64,000 nucleotides of DNA from NCBI GenBank assembly GCA_024529925.1, contig JAFEUB010000064.1:1958001-2022000 (forward strand), given 5' to 3'. The stretch comes from Ophthalmolycus amberensis (taxonomy: Eukaryota > Chordata > Actinopteri > Perciformes > Zoarcidae). This document shows positions 24,734 through 36,127 of the stretch, piece after piece. A program made the translations under genes and the position numbers. The notes under the pieces were generated by a model that was not told where the DNA came from, did not search any database, and saw only the letters and a list, made by a program, of their open reading frames with translations. The first letter of the stretch is position 1; each line of letters opens with the position of its first letter.

Positions 24734-24962
24734 ATGGCGTCACAGGTGTCTCATTAATTAGTAAACAGGAAGACGCCAGCGCACATCCGCTTATTCGTTT
24801 CAAGTGTCTTTTTTTTAACCTGTTAACATTATTGGATCATCATCCCTGATGTCTTCGGACTCGACTGTTGGAGCCGATGATCTGCCACAAGCAACGCTTT
24901 AAACACGGTAAATAACTCAACTCATCTCTCTGTTCCTTTTAACGTTTGGTGTCAAAAGCATC
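24734..24962 (+). promoter_or_regulatory. 5' leader/promoter of the USP-B array (copy of 11136-11360)
   Basis: Same order of words as the leader of unit A, including GATCTGCCACAAGCAACG and the GTAAATAACTCAACTC splice-donor region. In unit A this leader is followed by a coding first exon; here the homologous part fades at 25190 and no ATG exon was found before the B exons. Confidence 0.45.
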
Positions 24963-25518
24963 TTGGAATCTTAGCAGTTCACATCGAATGTATGAAAATC
25001 CTCTTATTGAAGACTTTTAAGCTCAATTAAGAAAAAACTGTATTGTAGGATCCCAGGGCAAAACAAAGGCGGCGCTTCTTTTATTTTCTGTAGTTTCATA
25101 ACATCATCATGTCGCTAATCCATGAGGCAGACAACTGAGTTGTGAAACTAAAGTAAGGAATGTGTTTAGCTTCTGCTCCACATTATGGTTTCATTACATT
25201 ATTGCCAGACCCTAAGCATCACTTTTCCATTTGTGATCTTAAGAAACAGCCTTAAATCACTCTCTTAACTTGAGTTGCTTCTTTTAAAACTATGCCAGTG
25301 CAGTATTTCTGGTTAGGTAAAGTTGGAAAGATATTCAAAGATTCAATAAATCATCAGCGAAATGTTAATAAAATACAAACGATACCCCTCTGTAACCGTA
25401 GTGAGGTATAGACGACAAGCTACAACCTCAATTTAATTAAAACGGGCCGTCTTTCGGGCTCCTCCGAGCTGGACAAACGGCATTGGTCTCAATGAGCGGC
25501 CGACTGCGGGACGAGTGC

Positions 25519-26027
25519 GCAGGGACCGTCTACAAAGTGCAATGCGGAAAATGCATACAAAAAATACATTCAATAACTTTACTGTTATAAAGTGTAGAGT
25601 GACCACTTATTACATCAATGGGCTCCTCCTTGTTGTACTACAACTGTTATTTTGATAAAAATGCTTTATGGTGAATTATGGTGAATTTTTATTGGAAAAT
25701 CTTTTCAATAAATTCACTCTTATTGACCAACATCTGTTTAACCACCTGGGGTCGCTTTGGGTTGTACTACAGCAGTAATTATTGAGAAATCTGCTTTTGT
25801 ACACTGCAGAGGATTTGTTATTGGAAATAATATTCAATAACTTTACTGTTATATAGTGTAGTGTGATCAAAATTACGTTTGACATGTGCGGTCCAATTCT
25901 CTTTCTGGTGAAAATGGAAGCCCATTGATATGTGAAGTGATTTTGGTTTCATTACATTGCATGACAGTGAAGCTATTGAATATTGTTGTATGTATTTTCC
26001 GCATTGCACTTTGTAGACGGTCCCTGC
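25519..26027. mobile_element. MITE with ~42-bp terminal inverted repeats
   Basis: Left end GCAGGGACCGTCTACAAAG...AATGCGGAAAA is repeated inverted at the right end (TTTTCCGCATT...GACGGTCCCTGC). The interior is AT-rich and non-coding, with internal repeats of TTCAATAACTTTACTGTTAT. It sits immediately upstream of the B0 exons and may have removed or displaced the missing 5' exons of that unit. Confidence 0.65.
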
Positions 26028-26069
26028 GGTCCCTATACAAACAATAACTTTAACATTATTGTTCACCAG

Positions 26070-26770
26070 CTCCTGGACTGTTTATCTGCTCATGTACAGA
26101 GGTAAACTCATAAAAATACACAGAAATATTTTGCCTTGCGATATTTACAGATCATTGCCAAACATACAACTTTTTTTTCACTTCAAAGCCAATTCAGAAA
26201 GTCAGACAGACACCAATAAGATGGAAGATCTAAGACAAAACAATGTGGAACAAAAAAGAAACACAGGAAAAGGTGGTGCTGATAACGAAGAGAAGACACA
26301 AACTGGACAGAATGAAATGGATGACGTACATAAGAGAAGAGATGAGACATTAAGTCATCAGACTGGAGGAGAGGAGGGTAAAGCAGAAAGTGTAAAGAAT
26401 GGTTTGGACACTGGAGTTAGGTACGAGATGGAGGTTGCTGTTGGGCCTTTGCAGGGTGGGAATGTGAAGGTAGATGTGGAAGAAAAATCACAGTGTGGAA
26501 GTAATAAATCACACAATGAAGATAACATGTCAGTCAGTGAAAGAAAACATGAAATGGGAGAGAACCATAGCAGGATGAGTGAAGTAAAAAGCAGTGGAGA
26601 CGAAGGGGAAAATCTCTCTGTCAATGAAGACGGTACTCAGTCCGGTATCATACAGGAAAACACAAAAGAAATGAAAGAAGATGATGCTTCCCTGAATCGT
26701 GGAGAAAAGATAGATTTCTGCAGAACACAACTGGATGAAGAGAAGAAGACCGACAAGAATAATCAAAAAG
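26070..26770 (+). CDS. USP unit B0: last catalytic exon and long charged tail only
   Basis: Exon 26070-26101 encodes SWTVYLLMYR, the terminal strand of a USP domain (SRTVYLLMYR in B1). Exon 26189-26770 adds about 194 codons of strongly charged sequence rich in Glu, Lys, Asn, Asp and Ser (SESQTDTNKMEDLRQ, LDEEKKTDKNNQK), probably disordered. It ends in a GTAATA donor in phase 1. No Cys or His box exons precede it, so this is the 3' end of a unit whose catalytic part is lost. It could serve as an N-terminal segment of the B array, since the phase fits the exon type that follows in B2 and B3. Confidence 0.55.
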
Positions 26771-26879
26771 GTAATAAGAAGCAGAATATTTGGAAAAGGC
26801 TATTACAGACCAACCATTTAACCTGATTATGAAAATCATCTCATTTATCACAATGTAATCTAACTGTTAGATTACTTTT

Positions 26880-27300
26880 GACGATGCTAGCAGCAGAGGT
26901 GGTACTCTGATTTGAGCTGAATGTAGTTTCGCCGGTTGTGGACAAAGTTACATTTTGACCCGATGTTATCATGAGAGAAAAAGTTAGGGATCGCCAAAGT
27001 CATTAGGATTCGCCCAGTGGGAACCGTGAGTGTGTGTACAACATATTGTGCTAATTCATCAAATAGATGTTAAGATATTTCACAGGACAAGTGACCAATT
27101 GGTGGCGCTAGAGGAGAAGTCTAGAAATCGCTTAAGTCATGAAGACTTTTCCTCTGGGCTTCATGGATATTTGTACCAAATTCCATGAGGATTCATCCAA
27201 TAGTTGTTGAGATATTTCACCAAAAGCCAAAAATGTCAGGAAAAGTCAAGATTATTATTATTATTTTTTTTCCCTCTTGGAAGCCCTTATGGAGGTAAAA
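26880..27300. repeat. Probable interspersed repeat, no gene
   Basis: Sequence of the style ATGAGGATTCATCCAATAGTTGTTGAGATATTTCAC is common in teleost intergenic DNA. No terminal repeats or coding were identified. The gap 27301-28087 has one exon-like segment, listed separately, and nothing else clear. Confidence 0.3.
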
Positions 27301-27610
27301 CATGATTAAGTGCACTTTATGGTTGCACAATGTGCAAGAGAACATGATGAAGGGACCTCTAGGGCAGCTACACCATCTAGTGGTCAGTAGAGGTAAAGCA
27401 AATGGTTAGATTAGATTAAAAAAATAAATACATTTGTAACAAAGCTATAGTTATTTACATTTTATATCTAAATGTGCTCAATAATTCACATAAATAAATA
27501 AACTAATTTAAACAAAGCATTCATTTCAAAGACTAGTTTTTAAATCATGACACACCATCAGGTCGAGACAAACAGGTTTTGCCACAGTTAGCTGGCTAAT
27601 TTTCCCACAG

Positions 27611-27672
27611 ATGCAGTTACACAAAATGGATTACCGGTCAATGAAACGCCAGTAAAAGCTCCAAAGCGTGTG
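27611..27672 (+). other. Orphan exon-like segment
   Basis: Between a TTTCCCACAG acceptor and a GTGAGG donor lies an open segment reading DAVTQNGLPVNETPVKAPKR, similar in size and in starting phase to the second exon of unit A. Its end phase (0) does not match the next exon at 28088 (phase 1), so it is probably a decayed USP 5' exon. Confidence 0.3.
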
Positions 27673-28087
27673 GTGAGGAATGACTCTAAATACATAACAT
27701 TCTCATTTATAATGGCAAGAAGTGATTGATGGGTGAGCAGAATATTTATTTTGATCATTACAGCTGACAGTCACATAATTACAGCTCAGTTTATTTTTCC
27801 TCCTTTTTTTGTCATGTTTCTTTGGTTTTTTAAAATTTGAGTTATAAAAGGTTGAGACCCCCTGATCTGGGAGCCCTAGAAGAGAAAACATGATGCAGAA
27901 TCGCCAAAGTGTTTCTATGCTGGGCTGAGGTGGAAAAGTTAGTGTATCGATAAGAATAAAATGTAACAGTGTGTGAAATTTGACCTCTGCAATAAGCCAC
28001 CATAAGCATTTAGAATCAGAATCAGAAAAAGGGTTTATTGCCAACTCAACTCAACTCAATAAATTATTTTTCCTTTAAAACCCACAG

Positions 28088-30890
28088 CTTCTAAGAAGCC
28101 CCGTGTGACAGAGGATGCAGCTGAACAACCAGATGAAAAAGGTAATGTTGACAAACTAACTAACTGATAATAAGATGAAAGAAAAAGGAATTCATCCTTC
28201 AGAGTTGAGGAGAAGACATGCACGATATAAAAAGGTCAACATTAAGTTTAGAAAAAGAGACAAGCTTATTGAAGGTCTTTGTGATATAAACACAGAGAAG
28301 TGATCATTTAGACGTGATAGAAGAAACTAGTCATGACATAAAGGTATCATTCCATAAATGGAGACATTACTCAGTCTAGTATCACACAAGAAATCATAAG
28401 CGACAAGTTGAAGAATTGAATGAAATTAAAGAAGATGATGCTCCTTTTAATCTTAGAGAAAAAAATAAATAAAGTACTCGAGGCTGAAACGTAAAAACAA
28501 CTAACAAATAAAGATATAGTTATCATATTAAATACTGAAATATATAGAGAGAGAGATTTTATTAATACTATTAGAGTTTCTTAAAAATAGTTTTGTTCTT
28601 TCAGATTTAGATTTTGCACATTAATTAAGGGGACAATTGTTCCATCTTGATAGTAGTTTTTTTGAACATCAGACATTACATCTGACGCATAAAGAACAAT
28701 ATATACGGAGCAATGAAGTGTTATAATATACTCAAAGATGTTACTGGTCAGGTGATCACCTCATGATCTTTCTTTGCCTACATGACGACGTCGCCGAGAA
28801 TCAGTGTGTGTCTATTATGAATCACATTGATGAGCTCAATAACAATAATATACTGTATGTCATCAAATATGAACATTTTTTCTCAAATGATCAGCCATAA
28901 TTAAATAATGTATTATGAATGAATAGCGGTGACCTAATGACACTGTGTTTTTCTTTCCTTTTAGTGACTCTGACACAGAGACGTCATTATGGTCTGCATA
29001 ATCAGGGCGCCACAAGTTACCTCAACAGTGTCCTGCAGGTTCTCTCCATGACAACAGAGATCCACAACAGGTTAGAAACAGCTGCTTTGATCTGTAGACG
29101 ACAGAAGTACGAGGAGACACATTTAAATGTGAACCAAACAATCTGTAAACTTACAACATGAAACATTGTACTCTAAAGTGGTTCATTTGGGAGAATTTGG
29201 GTGTTTCAAATTTACAAAACTCCATCAGTGAGCATATTAACAGATGGCAGAAAGTCACTATTCACTGTGAAACGCTCTTCAATAAGGTTGGATCCAAGAA
29301 CCAAACAAACGGATCTTCAGCTGAGAAATATCTTTGAAGACCTGAAGGAAGCTGCATGTAGAACAGAAACTATCACAGCAGCATTCGGGATCCAAGATGG
29401 TAAGATGGACCGAAATAAAACTTGATTATCAGTTATAACTTGAAGATGATTTGATGAAATTAATACATTGGAATTATGTTGATGATTGTTTTTTCAGTTT
29501 ATGAACAACGGGATGCAGCTGAATGCCTGGAGATGATTTTATGTAAGATCAGCCCACAGGCCTCTGAGGTGAGCACTGATGAAATCTCTACAGGTATTTA
29601 CAGGTGAACTAATTAGAAAGCTGTGATAGATGTTTTATTTTTATATCAAGGTTTTCCAAGGAGCGCTGAGAGACACAACAAAATGCTCCAAAGGCCACAA
29701 AATCATTGCAGAGACAAATCCATTCTGGACTCTTCCACTGTCACTGAAGGACGCCCACGACTCATCCTACAGCGTGGTGAGCAGCCAAAGTTCAGAGTTC
29801 AACTAATAACTTTAAGTGATGTGAGTTCATGTAATTTGGAATTCATTACAACATTTGTGTTTTTACAGGAAAGGAGCTTTGAAATGATTTTCCAGTCTAA
29901 ATCATTCAATGGAGGAAACATGGTGTACTGCAACGACTGTGAAGAGAAAACAGAGACAGAAAGTGTGAGTTTGACCTTAAAATGAAAACACAAACTGTAG
30001 GCGGGCCAAATTTAATACAGGAATCAAATGAAAATGTTATGTTTGTTTACCTTACTGAGATCTAAAATGATGTTTAATAATATTTCCTGTATCATTTAGG
30101 AGTGTGAGATGGTATCTCCTCAGATTTTGACTCTTCTCCTCAAGAGATTTGACTTTGACTACAACACCGGGACACATTTCAAATCAGACTGCTGTGTGGA
30201 TGTGCCACGTGAATTACAGAGAAATGTAAGGAGAAGTAACTTTGAATGTTGGTTCTTTTTAATTGATTTTAAACGATTTCTATGTACCTGACTGTGTTCT
30301 TCACTGCAGGAGAAGAAGTATGAACTGTATGCGATGGTGAATCACATTGGCAGTCTAACAGGTGGACATTACACGGCCACCATCCTGTCCAACGAGGACA
30401 GAACCTGGTACGAGTTTGATGACACTCACGTCTACAAGGTGAGTTGGATTTGACTTCATTTATTCCATTAGGACACATTCAAAACATACCAACAGAAAGA
30501 TCAGACATGTAAATTTGTTGAAATTGTTTTTGTTGAATGGTGCAGGTTAAAGAACAGCCATTTACAGAAACCAACTCTTACAAGTACGTTTGATAAAATA
30601 CATTTTATTGAATTTCATTAATAATAATGTGAGTGTTGACTGTATGTTGGCATCTTTCTGTTGTTCTATGCAAACAATAACTTTAACATTATTGTTCACC
30701 AGCTCCAGGACTGTTTATCTGCTCATGTACAGAGGTAGGATTAAAAAATCATTCAGGCTATGACTCTAATATTAACAGACCATTGCTTAATTTTATTCTG
30801 AAATGGCTTCACTTGACAGCCTATTCAGAAGGTCTGACCCACAATGCATTGCAAACAAACAGGATGAAATCAGTAAACTGGATGATCTGA
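28088..30890 (+). CDS. USP unit B1: USP domain with catalytic Cys replaced by Ser
   Basis: Exons 28088-28141, 28965-29070, 29251-29399, 29498-29568, 29651-29776, 29869-29964, 30100-30225, 30310-30438, 30546-30583, 30703-30734, 30820-30890 (TGA). All phases join and no stop interrupts. USPs are Cys proteases that remove ubiquitin or UBLs. Cys box: GLHNQGATSYLNSVLQ, where the nucleophile position is Ser (codon AGT; TGT in unit A). The zinc-finger-like region has TKCSKGHK and YCNDCEE. His box: LTGGHYTATIL; Asp box: WYEFDD. The fold should be kept but normal Cys catalysis lost. No ATG is found upstream, so it needs an upstream exon. After MYR the tail AYSEGLTHNALQ... stops after about 24 codons. 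Confidence 0.75.
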
Positions 30891-31316
30891 AACAAGTCAA
30901 TGTAGAACACAAAGAAATGGGAGAAATGGATGATGATAATGATCAGATGAGGGGAACAATAACAGAATAAAAAGATGAGGTGCAGACGAAAAGAGATTAA
31001 GCATCAAACCATCAGACAGGAAGAGAAAAGGGTAATGCAGAGAAACATATCCTCTCAGAGAACGCAGATATATGGGATATATTTTAAATGTGAGCAGAAA
31101 TCTTGCTTTAAAGTCCAGGGGTTTGTAAGTTAATACATGTATCATTGAGGTGAATAAGTCAAAGAATTTTAATCTATGTTAATAATCATATTGATGTTAG
31201 TAATTGTATTGCAATTAATATTACTTTTCTATACTTGCTAATAACCAAACCTTCTTATTTCATTCAACCAAATGTTTCCAAGTCTTTGACAGTAAATCAT
31301 TTTTCTTTGTAATCAG

Positions 31317-34300
31317 AAGCTGCACAGAGACTTCAGAGCCGCTTCAATCCTGGGAATTGGTCCCTGAGTAAGTAATGCTCACTTCTCTGAAATGTGACAT
31401 GTGAGGTTTATTGCCAAGTAGGTTATTCACTGAACGAATTACTCAATAAATTATTTTTCCTTTAAAACCCACAGCTTCTAAGAAGCCCCGTGTGACAGAG
31501 GATGCAGCTGAACAACCAGATGAAAAAGGTAATGCTGACAAACTAACTAACTGATAATAAGATGAAAGAAAAAGGAATTCATCCTTCAGAGTTGAGGAGA
31601 AGACATGCACGATATAAAAAGGTCAACATTAAGTTTAGAAAAAGAGACAAGCTTATTGAAGGGTCTTTGTGATATAAACACAGAGAAGTGATCATTTAGA
31701 CGTGATAGAAGAAACTAGTCATGACATAAAGGTATCATTCTATAAATGGAGACATTACTCAGTCTAGTATCACACAAGAAATCATAAGCGACAAGTTGAA
31801 GAATTGAATGAAATTAAAGAAGATGATGCTCCTTTTAATCTTAGAGAAAAAAATAAATAAAGTACTCGAGGCTGAAACGTAAAAACAACTAACAAATAAA
31901 GATATAGTTATTATATTAAATACTGAAATATATAGAGAGAGAGATTTTATTAATAGATAGATAGATAGATAGACTTTATTTCAGACTCGGGGTCCATACA
32001 GACAGATACATAAAAAGACAGACACAAACAATAAAAGTACATAGGCCTAGCAATGCCTTACAAAGAGACAGCTGTACCAATGTCGCCACAGCTGGGACTG
32101 GTAGCGTGTGGTGCTAAACCTTATGTTGGTTAAAACAAGTATGATCCCATTTACAGAGTCATTCAGTCTACAGATGAATTTGTACATGAAATTTCTTAAA
32201 ACTGTTTGGAAAGTGTTGACTCGTGCAGCCACAAACATTTCACTAACACTACTCCATCTCGGTCTCTTTAAAAGTATTCTCATGGCGTCATTGTACGCTA
32301 CTTGAAGTCTCTGTAAACTCTTTCTTTTGTAGTTTGACCACAAGTGTGCAGTGTAGAGTGGAGTACAATATGCTCTGAACAGAGACATCTTCACTCCATC
32401 TGTACACAGACCAAACAGCGTGAGAGACTGTTTGCTTGTGCATACATCATACGACATTGCCTGGAAATGTCGTCATCGGTCATGTGTTCTGTTAAAAAAT
32501 GACCAAGATATTTTACTTCACTACAGACACCAAGATTATTGTCAGACAATTTGAAGTCAGGGAAGTTTAGACATTTGTCCTCTTTAGTTCGACAGATCAG
32601 GATAGCACTCTTACTGGCGTTGTATTTGATGTCATGTTCCACACCATACACAGTACATATAGTGAGGAGCTGCTGAAGACCAGCGCTAGAAGGACTAAAG
32701 ATCACCAGATCATCTGCATACATGATGTGATTAACCAGAGTATTTCCAATCATGCACCCAGTATTACAGGCTTTCAGTTGCTTGGACAGATCATCAATAT
32801 ACAGATTAAACAGAATTGGGGACAAAATTCCCCCTTGTCTGACACCATTGCTAACCCCAAATGGGGCTGACACACTTTTACCCCATTTTACTTGCGCATA
32901 CCAGTAAGCCAGAATTCTCACAATGTATGTGGGGACACCTCTTTGGCTCAGTTTAAAAAATAATTTACTATGATTAACACGATCAAAAGCTTTGGAGGCA
33001 TCAATAAAACACATAAGAAGTGATGAGTTTTGACCTCTGTATTTGTTTACAGTTTCCTTTAAGGCATATATACACAAGTCAGTGCCATGTTTGGCTTTGA
33101 AGCCGAACTGGTTATCTGTGGAGGTGATGAAGTCCTGTATTCTGTCCAGCAGGATTCTTTCCAGGACTTTTGACAGGACGCTGGCCAAAGCAATGGGCCT
33201 GTAATTCTCTAGGCTACATACTTTACCAGCTTTGTTTTTAATGACTGGCACTAAGAGAACAGACAGCATTGAGTCTGGTAACAAGCCGTGAATCATGAAG
33301 CCAGTAAAACAAATAGCGAGGAGAGGAGCTAACCTCGGACTAGCATATTTAAGGTGTGAAGGTAATACTATTAGAGTTTCTTAAAAATAGTATTGTTCTT
33401 TCAGATTTAGATTTTGCACATTAATTAAGGGGCCAATTGTTCCATCTTGATAGTAGTTTTTTTGAACATCAGACATTACATCTGACGCATAAAGAACAAT
33501 ATATACGGAGCAATGAAGTGTTATAATATACTCAAAGATGTTACTGGTCAGGTGATCACCTCATGATCTTTCTTTGCCTACATGACCACGTCGCCGAGAA
33601 TCAGTGTGTCTATTATGAATCACATTGATGAGCTCAATAACAATAATATACTGTATGTCATCAAATATGAACATTTTTTCTCAAATGATCAGCTATAATT
33701 AAATAATTTATTATAAATAAATAGCGGTGACCTAATGACACTGTGTTTTTCTTTCCTTTTAGTGACTCTGACACAGAGACGTCATTATGGTCTGTATAAT
33801 CAGGGCGCCACAAGTTACCTCAACAGTGTCCTGCAGGTTCTCTCCATGACAACAGAGATCCACGACAGGTTAGAAACAGCTGCTTTCATCTGTCGACGAC
33901 AGAAGTACGAGGAGACACATTTAAATGTGAACAAAACAATCTGTAAACTAATAACATGAAACATTGTACTCTAAAGTGGTTCATTTGGGAGAATTTGGGT
34001 GTTTCAAACTTACAAAACTCCATCAGTGAGCATATTAACAGATGGCAGAAAGTCACTATTCACTGTGAAACTCTCTTCAATAAGGTTGGATACAACACCC
34101 AAACAAACGGATCTTCATCTGAGAAATATCTTTGAAGGCCTGAAGGAAGCTGCATGTGGAACAGAAACTATCACAGCAGCATTCGGGATCCAAGATGGTA
34201 AGATGGACTGTAATAAAACTTGATTATCAGTTATAAATTAAAGATGATTTGATGAAATTAATACATTGGAATTATGTTGATGTTTGTTTTTTCAGTTCAT

Positions 34301-35701
34301 GAACAACGGGATGCAGCTGAATGCCTGGAGATGATTTTATGTAAGATCAGCACACGGGCCTCTGAGGTGAGCACTGATGAAATCTCTACAGGTATTTACA
34401 GGTGAACTAATTAGAAAGCTGTGATAGATGTTTTATTTTTATATCAAGGTTTTCCAAGGAGCGCTGAGAGACACAACAAAATGCTCCAAAGGCCACAAAA
34501 TCATTGAAAAGACAAATGAGTTCTGGACTCTTCCACTGTCACTGAAGGACGCCCACGACTCATCCTACAGCGTGGTGAGCAGCCAAAGTTCAGAGTTCAA
34601 CTAATAACTTTAAGTGATGTGAGTTCATCTCATTTGGAATTCATTACAACATTTGTGTTTTTACAGGAAAGGAGCTTTGAAATGATTTTCCAGTCTAAAT
34701 CATTCAATGGAGGAAACATGGTGTACTGCAACGACTGTGAAGAGAAAACAGAGACAGAAAGTGTGAGTTTGACCTTAAAATGAAAACACAAACTGTAGGC
34801 GGGCCAAATTTAATACAGGAATCAAATGAAAATGTTATGTTGTGTTTGTTTACCTTACTGAGATCTAAAATGATGTTTAATAATATTTCCTGTATCATTT
34901 AGGAGTGTGAGATGGTGGTATCTCCTCAGATTTTGACTCTTCTCCTCAAGAGATTTGACTTTGACTACAACACCGGGACACATTTCAAAACAGACCGCCG
35001 CGTGGATGTGCCACGTGAATTACAGAGAAATGTAAGGAGAAGTAACTTTGAATGTTGGTTCTTTTTAATTGATTTTAAATGATTTCTATGTACCTGACTG
35101 TGTTCTTCACTGCAGGAGAAGAAGTATGAACTGTATGCGATGGTGAATCACTTTGGCAGTCTAACAGGTGGACATTACACGGCCACCATCCTGTCCAACG
35201 AGTACAGAACCTGGTACGAGTTTGATGACACTCACGTCTACAAGGTGAGTTGGATTTGACTTCATTTATTCCATTAGGACACATTCAAAACATACCAACA
35301 GAAAGATCAGACATTAAATGTAAATTTGTTGAAATTGTTTTTGTTGAATGGTGCAGGTTAAAGAACAGCCATTTGCAGAAACCAACTCTTACAAGTACGT
35401 TTGATAAAATACATTTTATTGAATTTTATTAATAATAATGTGAGTGTTGACTGTATGTTGGCATCTTTCTGTTGTTTTATGCAAACAATAACTTTAACAT
35501 TGTTGTTCACCAGCTCCAGGACTGTTTATCTGCTCATGTACAGAGGTAGGATTAAAAAATCATTCAGGCTATGACTCTAATATTAACAGACCATTGCTTA
35601 ATTTTATTCTGAAATGGCTTCACTTGACAGCCTATTCAGAAGGTCTGACCCACAATGCATTGCAAACAAACAGGATGAAATCAGTAAACTGGATGATCTG
35701 A
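31317..35701 (+). CDS. USP unit B2: Cys-to-Ser USP domain
   Basis: Exons 31317-31367 (EAAQRLQSRFNPGNW), 31475-31528 (SKKPRVTEDAAEQPDEK), 33763-33868, 34049-34197, 34296-34366, 34449-34574, 34667-34762, 34903-35031, 35116-35244, 35357-35394, 35514-35545, 35631-35701 (TGA). Open and phase-compatible throughout. Cys box GLYNQGATSYLNSVLQ has Ser; the His box GGHYTATIL and WYEFDDTHV are intact. A LINE sits in the second intron (31955-33362). The first exon begins in phase 1, the phase in which the last catalytic exon of B1 (30703-30734) ends, so B1 could be spliced directly into B2. No start codon of its own was found. Confidence 0.75.
31955..33362 (-). mobile_element. 5'-truncated LINE with reverse transcriptase, in an intron of B2
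   Basis: The minus-strand frame 33296-32391 encodes RT core motifs: SLENYRPIALASVLSKVLE, FIDASKAFDRVNHS, GVRQGGILSPILFNLYIDDL and the catalytic YADD in IMYADDLVIFSP. A second frame, 32457-32047, continues the C-terminal region (SLFRAYCTPLYTAHLW), so there is a frameshift between them. The 3' tail is (TCTA)n. Flanking TAAT at 31951-31954 and 33363-33366 may be the target duplication; the uninterrupted site is seen in B1 at about 28563. The clade looks I/Nimb-like, judged from memory. It lacks the N-terminal and endonuclease regions and cannot move on its own. Confidence 0.8.
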
Positions 35702-36127
35702 AACAAGTCAATGTAGAACACAAAGAAATGGGAGAAATGGATGATGATAATGATCAGATGAGGGGAACAATAACAGAATAAAAAGATGAGGTGCAGACGA
35801 AAAGAGATTAAGCATCAAACCATCAGACAGGAAGAGAAAAGGGTAATGCAGAGAAACATATCCTCTCAGAGAACGCAGATATATGGGATATATTTTAAAT
35901 GTGAGCAGAAATCTTGCTTTAAAGTCCAGGGGTTTGTAAGTTAATACATGTATCATTGAGGTGAATAAGTCAAAGAATTTTAATCTATGTTAATAATCAT
36001 ATTGATGTTAGTAATTGTATTGCAATTAATATTACTTTTCTATACTTGCTAATAACCAAACCTTCTTATTTCATTCAACCAAATGTTTCCAAGTCTTTGA
36101 CAGTAAATCATTTTTCTTTGTAATCAG

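Noticed and set aside
32108..32870. Plus-strand frames within the LINE (also at 36938-37685)
   Set aside because: They are antisense shadows of the reverse transcriptase frame.
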